In this document: in pieces, positions 1 through 9,164 of the stretch
Layout: each line of letters begins with the position of its first letter
Position numbering within the stretch: the first letter of the stretch is position 1
Translations under genes and position numbers: made by a program
The notes under the pieces: model-generated
Told to the model about the DNA's origin: nothing
Seen by the model: the letters and a program-made list of their open reading frames with translations, nothing else
Databases searched by the model: none
Origin: Planctomycetaceae bacterium
GTDB taxonomy: Bacteria > Planctomycetota > Planctomycetia > Planctomycetales > Planctomycetaceae
NCBI GenBank assembly: GCA_020850695.1
Contig: JADZEF010000328.1
Span: forward strand, 1-39,655
DNA: 39,655 nucleotides
Direction: 5' to 3'

Positions 1-2
1 CT

Positions 3-70
3 CAGGTACCCCAACGGGGTTCCATCCGCACGGGCCAGATGCTCGTTATGGAACCCCGTTGGGGTACCTG
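3..70. repeat. Perfect 23-bp inverted repeat at the left edge
   Basis: Bases 3-25 are the exact reverse complement of 48-70, with a 22-base loop. The arms contain CCCCAACGGGG, itself a short palindrome. There is no T-tract on either side, so it is not a canonical intrinsic terminator. It is more likely a dispersed palindromic repeat or the end of an element lying outside the window. Confidence 0.75.
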
Positions 71-87
71 ATGAAATCGATGCCCCA

Positions 88-147
88 CCCAGCGTGCGCT
101 CGCCAGGCCTCGCGACGCTGGGCTATCGGATGGAACGCCTTCGGCGT
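88..147. repeat. Two small hairpins (compound palindromic repeat)
   Basis: CCCAGCGT at 88-95 pairs with ACGCTGGG at 115-122. ACGCC at 135-139 pairs with GGCGT at 143-147 around a TTC loop. They directly follow the 3-70 inverted repeat, so the first 150 bases are almost all palindromic. This resembles dispersed intergenic repeats of planctomycete genomes (from memory, not checked). The remaining 148-428 holds a 7-bp inverted repeat (193-199/210-216) and no convincing gene. Confidence 0.5.
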
Positions 148-322
148 ACGGAGCACTTGCGTTCCCCCTCGCATCTCAACTCACGACTTCGGGCAATTCC
201 TGTAACTAAGAATTGCTATGCCGTTTCGCTCCTGCGAAAGAATGATCGCCTTTTCGGCAGCCATCACGCTCTGCACGCGGGCAGCGAGGAAAAATGCGGG
301 GATTTCTGGCGTCAAACGCCTC

Positions 323-351
323 TTGACGCACTTATCCTCGCACCTCACAAT
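323..351 (+). promoter_or_regulatory. Weak sigma-70-like promoter for the DUF2062-like gene
   Basis: TTGACG at 323-328 is followed after 17 bases by CACAAT at 346-351, about 78 bases before the ATG at 429. The -35 matches 5 of 6 and the -10 only 4 of 6 consensus positions. It is the best candidate in this gap but could be chance. Confidence 0.28.
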
Positions 352-428
352 CCCGCTCCCTTCGGTCGATTTCCCTCCTCGACACACTCTCGTCGCCGTC
401 CTCCGCTCTCTGCGGACAAGGATGCCCC

Positions 429-956
429 ATGCGGATTCTCTGGAAGCCACTCCGGATGCTGGCCGACGCGCTCGTCGCCGATTCGTCGCCGCGCCAGCTG
501 GCCTGGGGAACGGCACTCGGTTTGTTCGCCGGACTGGTGCCGAAGGACAACCTGACCGCGGCCGCCCTGATGGTCGTGATCTGCGCGCTGCGGGTGAACA
601 TGACAGCGGTTGCGATCGCGATGATGGCGTCGTCCTGGATCGGAACGCTGGCCGATCCCCTCACGCACCGTCTTGGCGAATGGCTACTGCGCCACGATCG
701 GCTTCAGGAGTTCTGGACGACGCTCGCCAACCTGCCGGTCGTCCCGTGGACGGCGTTCAACAACACGGTGGTGCTAGGAAGTTTCGTGGCCGGGTTGGTG
801 ATGCTGTATCCACTCTACCGGCTCGTCGAATGGCCGGCCCGCCGCTATGTCCCTGCGCTGCAGAAGAGGCTTGCCCAGTACCGCATCGTGAAATGGCTCT
901 GGGGGGCGGAGTGGACTCATCGCATCCTGGGCGCCTCGGCTCGGACGTCCACTTAG
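429..956 (+). CDS. Small membrane protein, DUF2062/TIGR03546-like
   Basis: This 175-residue protein has the N-terminal pattern of the DUF2062/TIGR03546 families: a short amphipathic start, then 'SPRQLAWGTALGLFAGLVPK' at about residues 21-40, then hydrophobic stretches near 45-75 and 110-130 that should span the inner membrane. The family is conserved but has no proven function. The ATG at 429 is preceded by AAGGA with a six-base spacer. The gene is convergent with the phosphatase-family gene at 1003-1773, with 46 bases between the stops. Family assignment is from the pattern of the first 60 residues; function is unknown. Confidence 0.75.
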   Translation: MRILWKPLRMLADALVADSSPRQLAWGTALGLFAGLVPKDNLTAAALMVVICALRVNMTAVAIAMMASSWIGTLADPLTHRLGEWLLRHDRLQEFWTTLANLPVVPWTAFNNTVVLGSFVAGLVMLYPLYRLVEWPARRYVPALQKRLAQYRIVKWLWGAEWTHRILGASARTST

Positions 957-1002
957 CGATCGCGCTTCACGCAGAGCGGATCGAGTGAGGTCCAGGCGGA
1001 CT

Positions 1003-1773
1003 TCAATCGGAAGCCTGCGTCGCCTCCGTGGAGACGATTTCCTCAACCGCTCTCACGGCGTCCTTCAGGTGGAAGTCGATGACCAGAGGCAGATGATCCG
1101 ACGCGATCCGCGACGCGGGAGTCTTCCAGATCTGGGCGTGCTTGATATTCAGCGGGCCGCGATAGAAGGCCTTGTCGAGCGCGCCCATGGCCAGCCAGGC
1201 GGGGAACGAGCGGAACCGCGAGGCGGGCGCGGTGGCACAATGGAAATCCATCGGCAGGAAGCGGGCCTTCGCGAGCTTGTTCCGCCAGTCGTTGAAGTCG
1301 CCGACAATCAGCGTGGGGAGATGATTCTGGGCACAGAACAATGAGTGCTTCAGAAGATGGTCGACCTGCCAGTGGCGCTCCCCCTCGGCCAGTCCCAAGT
1401 GCCAGTTGACCAGGTGCAGAGGTCCTTCGGGCGTTTCGACGATGGCCATCTGAGCGCCGCGCGGCTTCCGCCAGTTGAGCCGTAGCGAGACCTGGTGCTT
1501 TTCCAGGATGGGCCAGCGCGACAGCAACAGATTGCCATAGCCCCCCGTCTTCAGATGAACGTTCATCTGGTAGAGGCTGCCCTGGGCGTTGAAGTAGCGG
1601 GAGAGGAGGTTGGGCTGGTCGTGGTAGCGGGTGCGGCGGACGTGGCGGTCGACTTCCTGAAGGCAGATGAAGTCGGGATTGGCCTGCTCGATGACCTCGA
1701 TGATTCGCTCGAGGGAGTAACGGCGGTCGCGTCCGCCGATCCCCTTGTGGATGTTGTAGCTGAGAACACGCAC
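1003..1773 (-). CDS. Endonuclease/exonuclease/phosphatase family protein
   Basis: A 256-residue protein with the signature motifs of the DNase I-like metal-dependent phosphoesterase fold: 'SYNIHKGIGG' at the start, 'CLQEVD' with the metal-binding Glu, 'VGDFNDW' with the catalytic Asp and Asn, and 'SDHLPL' near the C-terminus with the Asp-His pair. The substrate cannot be told from sequence; relatives cleave DNA, inositol phosphates or sphingomyelin. I chose the GTG at 1773 because AGGAA lies at a good distance upstream and the fold starts at once. An upstream ATG at 1863 would add 30 residues with no resemblance to the family. No signal peptide is visible, so it is probably cytoplasmic. It is divergent from the LptD-like gene. 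Confidence 0.88.
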   Translation of the reverse strand: MRVLSYNIHKGIGGRDRRYSLERIIEVIEQANPDFICLQEVDRHVRRTRYHDQPNLLSRYFNAQGSLYQMNVHLKTGGYGNLLLSRWPILEKHQVSLRLNWRKPRGAQMAIVETPEGPLHLVNWHLGLAEGERHWQVDHLLKHSLFCAQNHLPTLIVGDFNDWRNKLAKARFLPMDFHCATAPASRFRSFPAWLAMGALDKAFYRGPLNIKHAQIWKTPASRIASDHLPLVIDFHLKDAVRAVEEIVSTEATQASD

Positions 1774-1953
1774 GGTCACGTTTCCTGCGGGACGTGAGAG
1801 GTTGGCGGCAAATCGTGCGACGCAGACCTCGCCACCGATCGGGCCGGGCTCGCACCAGACCATCCAAACTTAGGCGCACTCCGCAGTTACGTCCAGAGTT
1901 CTTCCCCCGAGGATCGCGGCATCATCACGACCTGGGTCGACCGCTGTCCCTTA

Positions 1954-1982
1954 TTGACCCAACCTTTACGGATCATTATCAT
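1954..1982 (+). promoter_or_regulatory. Sigma-70-type promoter for the LptD-like gene
   Basis: TTGACC at 1954-1959 and TATCAT at 1977-1982 are separated by exactly 17 bases, about 100 bases before the GTG at 2086. Each hexamer has one mismatch to consensus. This is the best vegetative promoter candidate in the window and lies in the 312-bp divergent gap between the phosphatase-family gene and the LptD-like gene. Confidence 0.6.
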
Positions 1983-2085
1983 CCCGACCCTTTCTCTGGC
2001 CTCTCGTCCAACCTGATCTCTCCCTCTCCCAGCTTCTCGACCGGTCACGGATTGTCCGGTCCACCACTCCGCAAGGACGCCGGAA

Positions 2086-5000
2086 GTGCCCCTTTCCGGG
2101 CTCAGACTCCCACTGCGCACCTGGCTGCGGTCGGCAGCGGTCGCCTTCGCTTTCGCGATGGCCACCCTGTCCGGGTCCGTGCTGCGCGCCCAGGGAATGC
2201 TCGGAACGCAGCAGACGGAGAGCCTGCCGATCCAGGTGACCGCCGACTACTCGCAGGAGTGGCGGGAAGAAGGGGGCTCGGCGGCGATGCTGCGAGGCCG
2301 CTGCCAGATCATGCAGGGGGAACTCGCTCTCTCGGCCCAGAAGATGGTCGTGTGGCACCGGCTCGAATCCGACGACGCGGGACGCATCCATCACCTCGTC
2401 GTCTATCTTGAAGACGAAGCCCGCATCGACGACCCGGATCAGTCACGCAACGAGCCGGCCCGCATCGTCGAACTTTCCACCCGTGCAGGGATTGAAAACC
2501 AGACGGCGCGACGCGTCCGTGAGGAGCATGGCGACTCTGATCCATTGTTCCAGCGGGCGGTTGCCCGGCTGGAGCAGGTGCCCGACGGTGGCATCGAGCA
2601 GGCGCAGTTCGCGTTCCCGGCCCGCGTGCGGCAGCGCAAAGGAGGTCGTCCCGGTCCCTTCTCGGCGCTGACGGCGGCGAACCCGACGGCGGTCGCTCAA
2701 AACCCGGTCGGCGCTCCCGGGGTCGATCCCGGCGTGCGGCGGGTCAGGGTCTTTCCACGCAGCGCTGTCCCGTACAACATCCTGAGCTACCGCAACTCGA
2801 AGACGACCCCCCCCGAGCAGGTGTGGGTGCTGACCGGCGGCATCAACCTCATCGTCGAGGGAGTCGGCCAGGCGGGGACGGTCGATCTCGCGGCCGACCG
2901 CATGGTGATCTGGACGCAGGGGGGCGAAGATTTCGAGGAGTTCCGCCAGGAGTCGATGCAGTCGCGCAATCAGCCGTTCCAGGTTTACATGGAAGGGAAC
3001 ATCGTCATCCGGCAGGGGCAGAATGTCGCGAAGGCGGCCCGGGCGATCTATGACGCGCGCGAGGACCGCGGGCTGCTCCTTAATGCCGAACTGAAGTCCT
3101 ACTTTCCTGACATCGGCGGCAGCGTGCGGGTGCGGGCCGAGCAGATCCGGCAGCTTTCACAGAAATCGTTCCAGGCCCGCAACGCCTGGACCTCTTCAAG
3201 CCAGTACGGCAAACCCGGCTACCGGCTGCAGTCGTCGGAGGTGTTCCTCGATTATCGGTATCCCGATCCATGGCTTGGGCTCGGCAAACCGGCGCTCGAT
3301 CCGGTGACGGGCGCCGCGGCCCCCACTGAGATTCCGTACGTCACGGCCCTCGACAACACGTTCATGGTCGATGACGTCCCGCTGTTCTACTCGCCGTTCA
3401 TCAGCGGGCCGGCGGAAGATCCCAACATTCCGCTCCGCAGCATCTTTTTCCGGCAGGACAACGTTTTCGGCACGGCGATCCGCTCGACGTGGGACATGTA
3501 CCAACTGCTTGGGCTCAACGAACCGCCGGGGGTCGAATGGGACCTGCTGGCCGACTATCGTTCGAAGCGCGGACCGGCCATTGGAACCGGAACCCGCTAT
3601 GAAGGGACCGAGCTGTTCGGACTGCGGGGGCGTTATCGCGGCGATGGCCTGATGTACTACGTCAACGACGGCGGGCGCGACAACCTCGGCGAGGGACGCC
3701 GCAGCCTCGGTTTCGACGGGGCCGATCGCGGCCGCATCACCGGGCACCATCGCCAGGACCTCGAGAACGGCGTCATCATTCAGGGTGAGTTCGGCTATCT
3801 CTCGGATCGCAACTTCCTCGAACAGTATTACGAAGCGATCGAGTTCGACCGCGGCAAGGACGTCGAGACGTTCCTCAATGTGCGGCAATCGATCGACAAT
3901 GTGGCATGGGACGTGATCGGGCGTCCGCAGCTCAACCAGTTCGAGAATACGACGCGCTGGCTGCCGCGCGGCGATCTCTACGTCCTTTCCGAGCCGCTGT
4001 TCGACGGCAACCTCCTCTACAGCACGCATACTTCCGCCGGTTACGGGCAGCTCCGCCGCGCCGATCGACCGGACGATCCGAATGACATCTTCACGCCGAT
4101 CCCCTACATCGTCGATGCCGAGGGGGCGGTGCTGATGACGCGGCACGAGTTGACGGCGCCGTTCAATCTCGGTCCGGTCAACATCGTTCCGTTCGTGATG
4201 GGCGAAGCCGCCTACTGGGGCGAAGACTTCACCGGCGACAGCATCAGCCGACTCTTCCTTAACGCAGGCATCCGCGGCAGCATGTCGTTCTGGAACGTCT
4301 ACCCGACGGTTCAGAGCGACACGTTCAACCTCAACGGGCTGGCCCACAAAATCCGGCTCGAAGCCGAGTACTCGTGGACCGACTCGAGCCGCGACTTCTC
4401 GACCATCCCGCAATACAACGAAATCGACGAAGACGCGCAGGAACGCTTCCGCCAGCGGTTCCTGATCAACTCGTTCATGGGAGGCCCGCTGCCGGCCCAG
4501 TTCGACCCGCGGTTCTACGCGATCCGCAACGGAACGGGACTCGACCTGACGGCTCCGTACAACGAACTCGTCGACGACCAGCAGGTCGTCCGCATGGCCA
4601 TCCGCCAGCGGCTGCAGACGAAAGTCGGACCTATGGGGAACCAGCGGATCCGCGACTGGATGACGCTCGACCTCGAAGCGTCGTTTTTCCCGGATGCGAA
4701 CCGCGACAACTTCGGCGAAGACTTCGGCCTGCTTGGCGCCCGCTACAGCTGGAACGTCGGCGAGCGGACCGCCATCCTGGCGAACGTCCTGTACGACCTC
4801 TTCGAACCCGGCCAGCAATTGTGGAACCTCGGCATCCTGACGCAGCGCAGCGAGCGCGGCAGCCTGTACGTCGGCTTGCGGCAGGTGAAGGGGGGACCGA
4901 TCGACAGCGAGATTCTCACGGCCTCATACAGCTACCGCATGAGCCCGAAGTGGATCTCGACGTTCGGAACGGCGTTCGACCTGAAGGAAGGCCGCAACGT

Positions 5001-5181
5001 CGGCCAGTCGCTCACCATCACGCGGGTCGGCGCCGACTTCCTCGTGCACATGGGAGCGAACGTCGACACCAGCAAGGGGAATGCGGGGATCCAGCTCTCG
5101 CTCGAGCCGCGGTTCGGAAACAAGCGGGTTTCGAGCAACAACAACAGCCCGCTGCTGAACAGCCTGATTCCGCCGCAATAA
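2086..5181 (+). CDS. LptD/OstA-like outer-membrane assembly protein
   Basis: A 1031-residue protein with a signal peptide (residues 1 to about 36, ending in 'LRAQG'). Two OstA/LptA-like repeat regions (about 45-110 and 245-380) follow, with phrases such as 'LRGRCQIMQGELALSAQKMVV' and 'MEGNIVIRQGQNVAKAARAI'. Residues 430-1031 are rich in alternating aromatic and charged residues, as in an outer-membrane barrel. In Gram-negative bacteria LptD inserts lipopolysaccharide into the outer leaflet. Whether this planctomycete exports a similar glycolipid is inference. It is longer than E. coli LptD (about 780) because of inserts between strands. The start is GTG with AAGGA eight bases upstream and a good promoter at 1954-1982. 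The stop lies 6 bases from the stop of the convergent cytochrome gene. Confidence 0.82.
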   Translation: MPLSGLRLPLRTWLRSAAVAFAFAMATLSGSVLRAQGMLGTQQTESLPIQVTADYSQEWREEGGSAAMLRGRCQIMQGELALSAQKMVVWHRLESDDAGRIHHLVVYLEDEARIDDPDQSRNEPARIVELSTRAGIENQTARRVREEHGDSDPLFQRAVARLEQVPDGGIEQAQFAFPARVRQRKGGRPGPFSALTAANPTAVAQNPVGAPGVDPGVRRVRVFPRSAVPYNILSYRNSKTTPPEQVWVLTGGINLIVEGVGQAGTVDLAADRMVIWTQGGEDFEEFRQESMQSRNQPFQVYMEGNIVIRQGQNVAKAARAIYDAREDRGLLLNAELKSYFPDIGGSVRVRAEQIRQLSQKSFQARNAWTSSSQYGKPGYRLQSSEVFLDYRYPDPWLGLGKPALDPVTGAAAPTEIPYVTALDNTFMVDDVPLFYSPFISGPAEDPNIPLRSIFFRQDNVFGTAIRSTWDMYQLLGLNEPPGVEWDLLADYRSKRGPAIGTGTRYEGTELFGLRGRYRGDGLMYYVNDGGRDNLGEGRRSLGFDGADRGRITGHHRQDLENGVIIQGEFGYLSDRNFLEQYYEAIEFDRGKDVETFLNVRQSIDNVAWDVIGRPQLNQFENTTRWLPRGDLYVLSEPLFDGNLLYSTHTSAGYGQLRRADRPDDPNDIFTPIPYIVDAEGAVLMTRHELTAPFNLGPVNIVPFVMGEAAYWGEDFTGDSISRLFLNAGIRGSMSFWNVYPTVQSDTFNLNGLAHKIRLEAEYSWTDSSRDFSTIPQYNEIDEDAQERFRQRFLINSFMGGPLPAQFDPRFYAIRNGTGLDLTAPYNELVDDQQVVRMAIRQRLQTKVGPMGNQRIRDWMTLDLEASFFPDANRDNFGEDFGLLGARYSWNVGERTAILANVLYDLFEPGQQLWNLGILTQRSERGSLYVGLRQVKGGPIDSEILTASYSYRMSPKWISTFGTAFDLKEGRNVGQSLTITRVGADFLVHMGANVDTSKGNAGIQLSLEPRFGNKRVSSNNNSPLLNSLIPPQ

Positions 5182-5187
5182 CGAGCG

Positions 5188-8100
5188 TCACGGCTTCGGC
5201 TTCTGCTTCTGGTCGAGCAGGAACCGCAGCAGGTCGTGGAAGTCGGCCTCGGGGATTGTCTCGGCGACGTTGGCCGGCATCGGTGAGAGCTTCACCAGCT
5301 TGCGCTCTTCGACGTCGTCGGCGCTCACCCGCTGTTCCTTCCCCTTGTCGTCGACGAAGACGAGCGTCTTGCCTTCCTCGCGCAGGACGAGGCCCGTCAG
5401 GACGCGGCCGTCCTTCATCGAGAGGATGCTGGCGCGGAAGGCGGCATCGACGTTGCGGTTGGGGTCGAGGACGTCTTCGAGGAGGCGGGCGGGGCCGCGG
5501 ATGCCGATGCCTTCCAGCTCGGGGCCGACCTTCGCCCCCAGCGTGCCGATCTTGTGGCACGCCGCACACGACTTCTCGAAGATCTTCCGCCCGCGCCCCG
5601 CATCGGCCGACGCATTTCCCGCAGCCGCCAGGCGTGCGGCGATGAGCTTGCCGATCCGCTCGTCCTCGGGGGGGAGCCCCTGCGTCAGCGCTCCGACGCG
5701 CTTCTCGCGATCAGGCACGCCCGAGGCTTCGAGCTTCTTGGTCACCGTCAGATCGAGCAGCACCCGCGGCGACGTCAACCCCTTCTCGATGGCTGTCAGC
5801 AATGCGTCGGCCCCTTCCTTCGACCCGCTCAGCGCCCTGGCGATTCCCAGCGCCTGGCTTTGCGGGAGGACTTTCAACAGAGCGACGAGTTGAGTGCGGC
5901 TTTCGGCCGTGTTGAACGCCCCGAGTGAATCGACCGCCCGTTGACGATGCTCGGGACGGGAATCGTTCGATGCGAGGACCGCGGCGATGACGGGAAAGGC
6001 CGCTTCGCGATCGATGGCGGCGAGGGCGTCCCATGCGTCGGGTTGGACGTTGGGATGCTTCGAGCCAGGGGTGGCGAGCTTCGCGAGATTGTCGCGGGAC
6101 GACTTCAGGGCCAGTTCGCGGACTAGCTCGAGTCCGCGGCGAACGGTTCCTTCATCGCCTGATTGCAGCAGCTTTGTCGCCTGTTCCGTTGCGGCAGCCA
6201 GCAGCGCTTCCGTCAGGGACTTCCCCTTTTCCTGCCGCACCCGGTGCATTGCCCGTAAGAGGCTCCGCTTCGCCTCGTCATTCTCAGTTCTCTCGATCGT
6301 CCGCAGCGCGAGTTCGTCGAGGTCCTGCTGCGCCGCTTCGTCGCCGTACCGACCGATGTGCTGGACCAGGTCTGCGGCCTTGTCGTCAGGCAATCGCTTG
6401 CTGGCATGCTGGCCCAGCAGGAATCGCGCAGACCCGGTGGTGTGCACACCTGGGGCGACATCAAGCAGAATCTCGGCGATGCGTCCCAACTTCCCAACGA
6501 GTCGTTGTGACAGGTCAGCGAGGGAATCCTCCTTTAACAGAGATTCCCGCAGTGCCATTCGGGCGGTGTGGACCAACTGCGCGTCGGCCGGATCGGCCTT
6601 GTCCCTCGCCATCAGCAGCACCAGAAGCAGATCCTTTTCGGGATGCCGTCCCATCGCGTCAAGCACGGCACGTCGGACAAAGGGGTCCGGATCTTGTGTG
6701 AGAGACCAAGCGACAACCATCTGATTGGGGGAATTGTCGCCGAGTTCGGCGATCGACTTGACAAGATGCAGTCGAACAAGCGGCGATGGATCAAACGACA
6801 ACTTCACTCGGGCGCTGGAGTCGAGAGCTCCGAGCCGATGCAACACCCACAAACCGTGGACTCGCTGCTGTTCCGAACCCGTGCCGGGATCCTTGGATTT
6901 TGGATCTCCAAGAACGATCGACTTCAGCGGCTTTGCTGCCTCTTTGCCGACGCGGTCCGTCAGCTCGTGGGTCGCCAGATTCCGCACCAGAATGTTCGGA
7001 TGTCCCAATGCCTTCACGAGTTCTTCGGCGTCGGCCTTCGTGATATCCGGAGACGGCGTCGCCTGCGGCTTCGTGTCCCCTTCGCCGACGTAGCTGATCC
7101 GCCAGATGCGGCCGCGTTCGCGGTCGCGTTGTGGGTGGGTGAGGGGGACTTCGTAGTGGCCGATGATGCGGTTGTAGAAGTCGGCGACGTAGAGGGCGCC
7201 GTCGGGGCCGAGGCGGATGTCGACGGGGCGGAACCAGGGGTCGTCGCAGGTGAGGAAGTCGGGCTGGCCGATCGCCGTGGGGCTGGAACCCTTGTATTCG
7301 AGGACGTCGCGGTTGATGCGGCCCGTCACGGGGTTGCCGATGAACAGGTTGTGGCGGTAGTCCTTCGGGAACATGTCGGCATCGTAGAAGGCGACCCCCG
7401 CGATGCCGGTCGACTCGTGGCCGTGCTCCATGATGCCGGGGGCGAAGCCGAGGCCGTCGTGCGGCTTGCCGAACATCGGGTACTGCCCGCCCCGCAGCAG
7501 CATGGTGATGGGCTTGGTGTGGCAGTCGGCGGTGAAGATGTCGCCGCGATGGTCGATGGTCATGCCGAAGGGATTGACCTGCCCGTGGGTCCATTGCTCG
7601 ATGTGCGAGCCGTCGGGCTTGAAGCGGTAGGTGTTGCCTGAGGACATCGTGAAGGACTTGCCGTCGGCCCCCTTCACGGTCGAGGTATTCGAGAAACCGT
7701 GGCAGGCGTAGACCCAGCCGTCGATGTGATAGTTGTAGGAACTCGACATGCCGTGCGTGTCGCCCGAGCCGAAGACGCCGTAGGCGAGGATCTTCTCGTC
7801 GGCCTCTCCGTCATCGTTCGAATCGGGGAAGCGATAGATGTTGGGAATGCTGTAGCCGATGACGCCGCCGGGGACCCCGACGACGCCGATGGGGATGTTG
7901 AGCCCTTTCGCGAAGGTGGAAACACGGACCTTGTCGAAAAGCGCGTCGCCGTTGGCGTCGGTGATGAGGCGGATGGTGTCGTGGTGCGGGCGGTCGGGCG
8001 GGGCGGCGAAAGGGTATTCCGTCGAGCAGGTGACGAGCATCCGGCGGTGGCGGTCGAAGTTGATGTTGATCGGCTTGGGGACATCAGGCTCGGCCGCGAC

Positions 8101-8277
8101 GAGTTCGATTTTGAAGCCTGGCGGGAGATGGAACTTCGTCTGTTGCTCGGCGGCGGTGAGCGGCTCGGTGTCGGCGACGAGTTTCACTTGTTGCGCGGCG
8201 GCCGATCCGGGGATCGACGTGAGGAGTGCAGCCAGCAAGGACAGCGTGCGGCACCACCGAAGAAAGGAAGATGACAT
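5188..8277 (-). CDS. PVC-type haem-binding protein (beta-propeller, HEAT repeats, CxxCH)
   Basis: A secreted protein of 1029 residues. The signal peptide covers about residues 1-27 and ends in 'GSAAAQQ'. Residues 40-420 resemble the glucose/sorbosone dehydrogenase-like beta-propeller of PVC cytochromes. The middle is alpha-helical with HEAT-like repeats, for example 'HPNILVRNLATHEL'. The C-terminus is a class I cytochrome c domain with CAACH at 904-908 and a likely distal Met near residue 1000 ('LSPMPANV'). This family is abundant in Planctomycetes and is thought to oxidise sugars or pass electrons in the periplasm; the substrate is unknown. I chose the ATG at 8277 because AGGA lies seven bases upstream and the signal peptide starts there. 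A longer reading to 8403 runs into the hairpin repeat. Confidence 0.9.
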   Translation of the reverse strand: MSSSFLRWCRTLSLLAALLTSIPGSAAAQQVKLVADTEPLTAAEQQTKFHLPPGFKIELVAAEPDVPKPININFDRHRRMLVTCSTEYPFAAPPDRPHHDTIRLITDANGDALFDKVRVSTFAKGLNIPIGVVGVPGGVIGYSIPNIYRFPDSNDDGEADEKILAYGVFGSGDTHGMSSSYNYHIDGWVYACHGFSNTSTVKGADGKSFTMSSGNTYRFKPDGSHIEQWTHGQVNPFGMTIDHRGDIFTADCHTKPITMLLRGGQYPMFGKPHDGLGFAPGIMEHGHESTGIAGVAFYDADMFPKDYRHNLFIGNPVTGRINRDVLEYKGSSPTAIGQPDFLTCDDPWFRPVDIRLGPDGALYVADFYNRIIGHYEVPLTHPQRDRERGRIWRISYVGEGDTKPQATPSPDITKADAEELVKALGHPNILVRNLATHELTDRVGKEAAKPLKSIVLGDPKSKDPGTGSEQQRVHGLWVLHRLGALDSSARVKLSFDPSPLVRLHLVKSIAELGDNSPNQMVVAWSLTQDPDPFVRRAVLDAMGRHPEKDLLLVLLMARDKADPADAQLVHTARMALRESLLKEDSLADLSQRLVGKLGRIAEILLDVAPGVHTTGSARFLLGQHASKRLPDDKAADLVQHIGRYGDEAAQQDLDELALRTIERTENDEAKRSLLRAMHRVRQEKGKSLTEALLAAATEQATKLLQSGDEGTVRRGLELVRELALKSSRDNLAKLATPGSKHPNVQPDAWDALAAIDREAAFPVIAAVLASNDSRPEHRQRAVDSLGAFNTAESRTQLVALLKVLPQSQALGIARALSGSKEGADALLTAIEKGLTSPRVLLDLTVTKKLEASGVPDREKRVGALTQGLPPEDERIGKLIAARLAAAGNASADAGRGRKIFEKSCAACHKIGTLGAKVGPELEGIGIRGPARLLEDVLDPNRNVDAAFRASILSMKDGRVLTGLVLREEGKTLVFVDDKGKEQRVSADDVEERKLVKLSPMPANVAETIPEADFHDLLRFLLDQKQKPKP

Positions 8278-8343
8278 GAACCAATCCTGAGTGCGTTGGG
8301 ATTGAGTGTGTCCGTCGCGTCGATTTTCCAGTTCCAGAAAGAT

Positions 8344-8476
8344 GGAACCACGGAATACATGAAATACACGGAAGAAATCCAAAGCATGAAGCATCGAAGC
8401 CATGCGTTCGATAGAGGTCTGCTGCCGTCAGCTTCTAACTGCTGTTTTCCGTGTATTTCGTGTATTCCGTGGTTCC
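8344..8476. repeat. Hairpin repeat with 30-bp arms
   Basis: Bases 8344-8373 are the reverse complement of 8447-8476 with one mismatch, around a 73-base loop. Each arm holds tandem GTGTATT(T/C)CGTG-like words. This type of repeat occurs between genes in many planctomycete and verrucomicrobial genomes (from memory). It fills most of the 231-bp gap between the LRR lipoprotein and the PVC cytochrome gene. Confidence 0.75.
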
Positions 8477-8508
8477 TCTTCGATTGGGCCTGTGGTTGAC
8501 TGAAGCAT

Positions 8509-9006
8509 TCAGCGCTGGATGACGACCTTCGGACGCTCCTTGCGGAAGTTTTCGACGCCTTCCTTCGTGACTTTCGTTCCGTAGAGGAACAGCTTTTCGA
8601 GCTTCGGGAGCGACTTGAGCTTTTCGAGCCCCTTGTCGTCGATGCCGGTGTAGGAGAGTTCGAGCTCGGTGAGGGTGGGGAAGTCGAGGAGCTTCTCGAT
8701 GCCCTTCTGGGTGATCTTGGCGCTGTGCAGGCCGAGGTGCTTGATGTTGGTCAGGCCGGCCAGCTTTTCGAGGTCGGCGTCGGTGATCTTCTGGCGGTCG
8801 AGGTCGATCCGTTCGATCGTGAGGTCGCCGTCGGGGAGCGGCTTGCCGCGGGTGATGGGGAAGTCGGCCTCGTTGACGGTGACCGTTCCTCCGCGGGTGA
8901 GGGCCCACTCGGTGATGTTGCGGGCGTTGGGGTCGGGGTGCTTCTTCCCCCCGCAACCCGTGAGCGGGAGAGCCAGCAGCAGAGCGATCAGAATCGAGAC
9001 CCGCAT
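8509..9006 (-). CDS. Leucine-rich-repeat lipoprotein
   Basis: A 165-residue protein that begins with a lipoprotein signal: a hydrophobic run and the lipobox 'LTGC' with Cys 18. From about residue 60 it carries ribonuclease-inhibitor-like leucine-rich repeats of about 24 residues, such as 'LTNIKHLGLHSAKITQKGIE' and 'LTELELSYTGIDDKGLEKL'. It is probably anchored to a membrane facing the periplasm and used for protein binding; its partner is unknown. The ATG at 9006 has AAGGTG upstream, and the lipobox supports it over the upstream in-frame ATG at 9066. It lies in the same direction as the PVC cytochrome gene but the hairpin repeat separates them. Confidence 0.82.
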   Translation of the reverse strand: MRVSILIALLLALPLTGCGGKKHPDPNARNITEWALTRGGTVTVNEADFPITRGKPLPDGDLTIERIDLDRQKITDADLEKLAGLTNIKHLGLHSAKITQKGIEKLLDFPTLTELELSYTGIDDKGLEKLKSLPKLEKLFLYGTKVTKEGVENFRKERPKVVIQR

Positions 9007-9164
9007 GAGGCACCTTGAAAAGCCGCCGGTTGCGGCGCGGCCGACGGGGCTGGCGCGGCAACGCAAGGCGGGTGCGAGTCTACCGCTTTTTTCGCGGTGC
9101 GGCGAACGGTTGAGGCGCGGCTTTCCGGACCCATCAAATCCCTGCGTCCGCGGTCACGGGGCGG

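Noticed and set aside
3..70. Inverted repeat as intrinsic terminator
   Set aside because: No T-tract on either strand after the stem.
3196..4818. 540-codon open frame antisense to the LptD-like gene
   Set aside because: High-GC antisense shadow. Arg/Val/Glu-rich composition, no family motif, and the plus-strand gene is convincing.
8278..8403. N-terminal extension of the PVC cytochrome gene
   Set aside because: It reads through the hairpin repeat and would bury the signal peptide; the ATG at 8277 has a good ribosome binding site.
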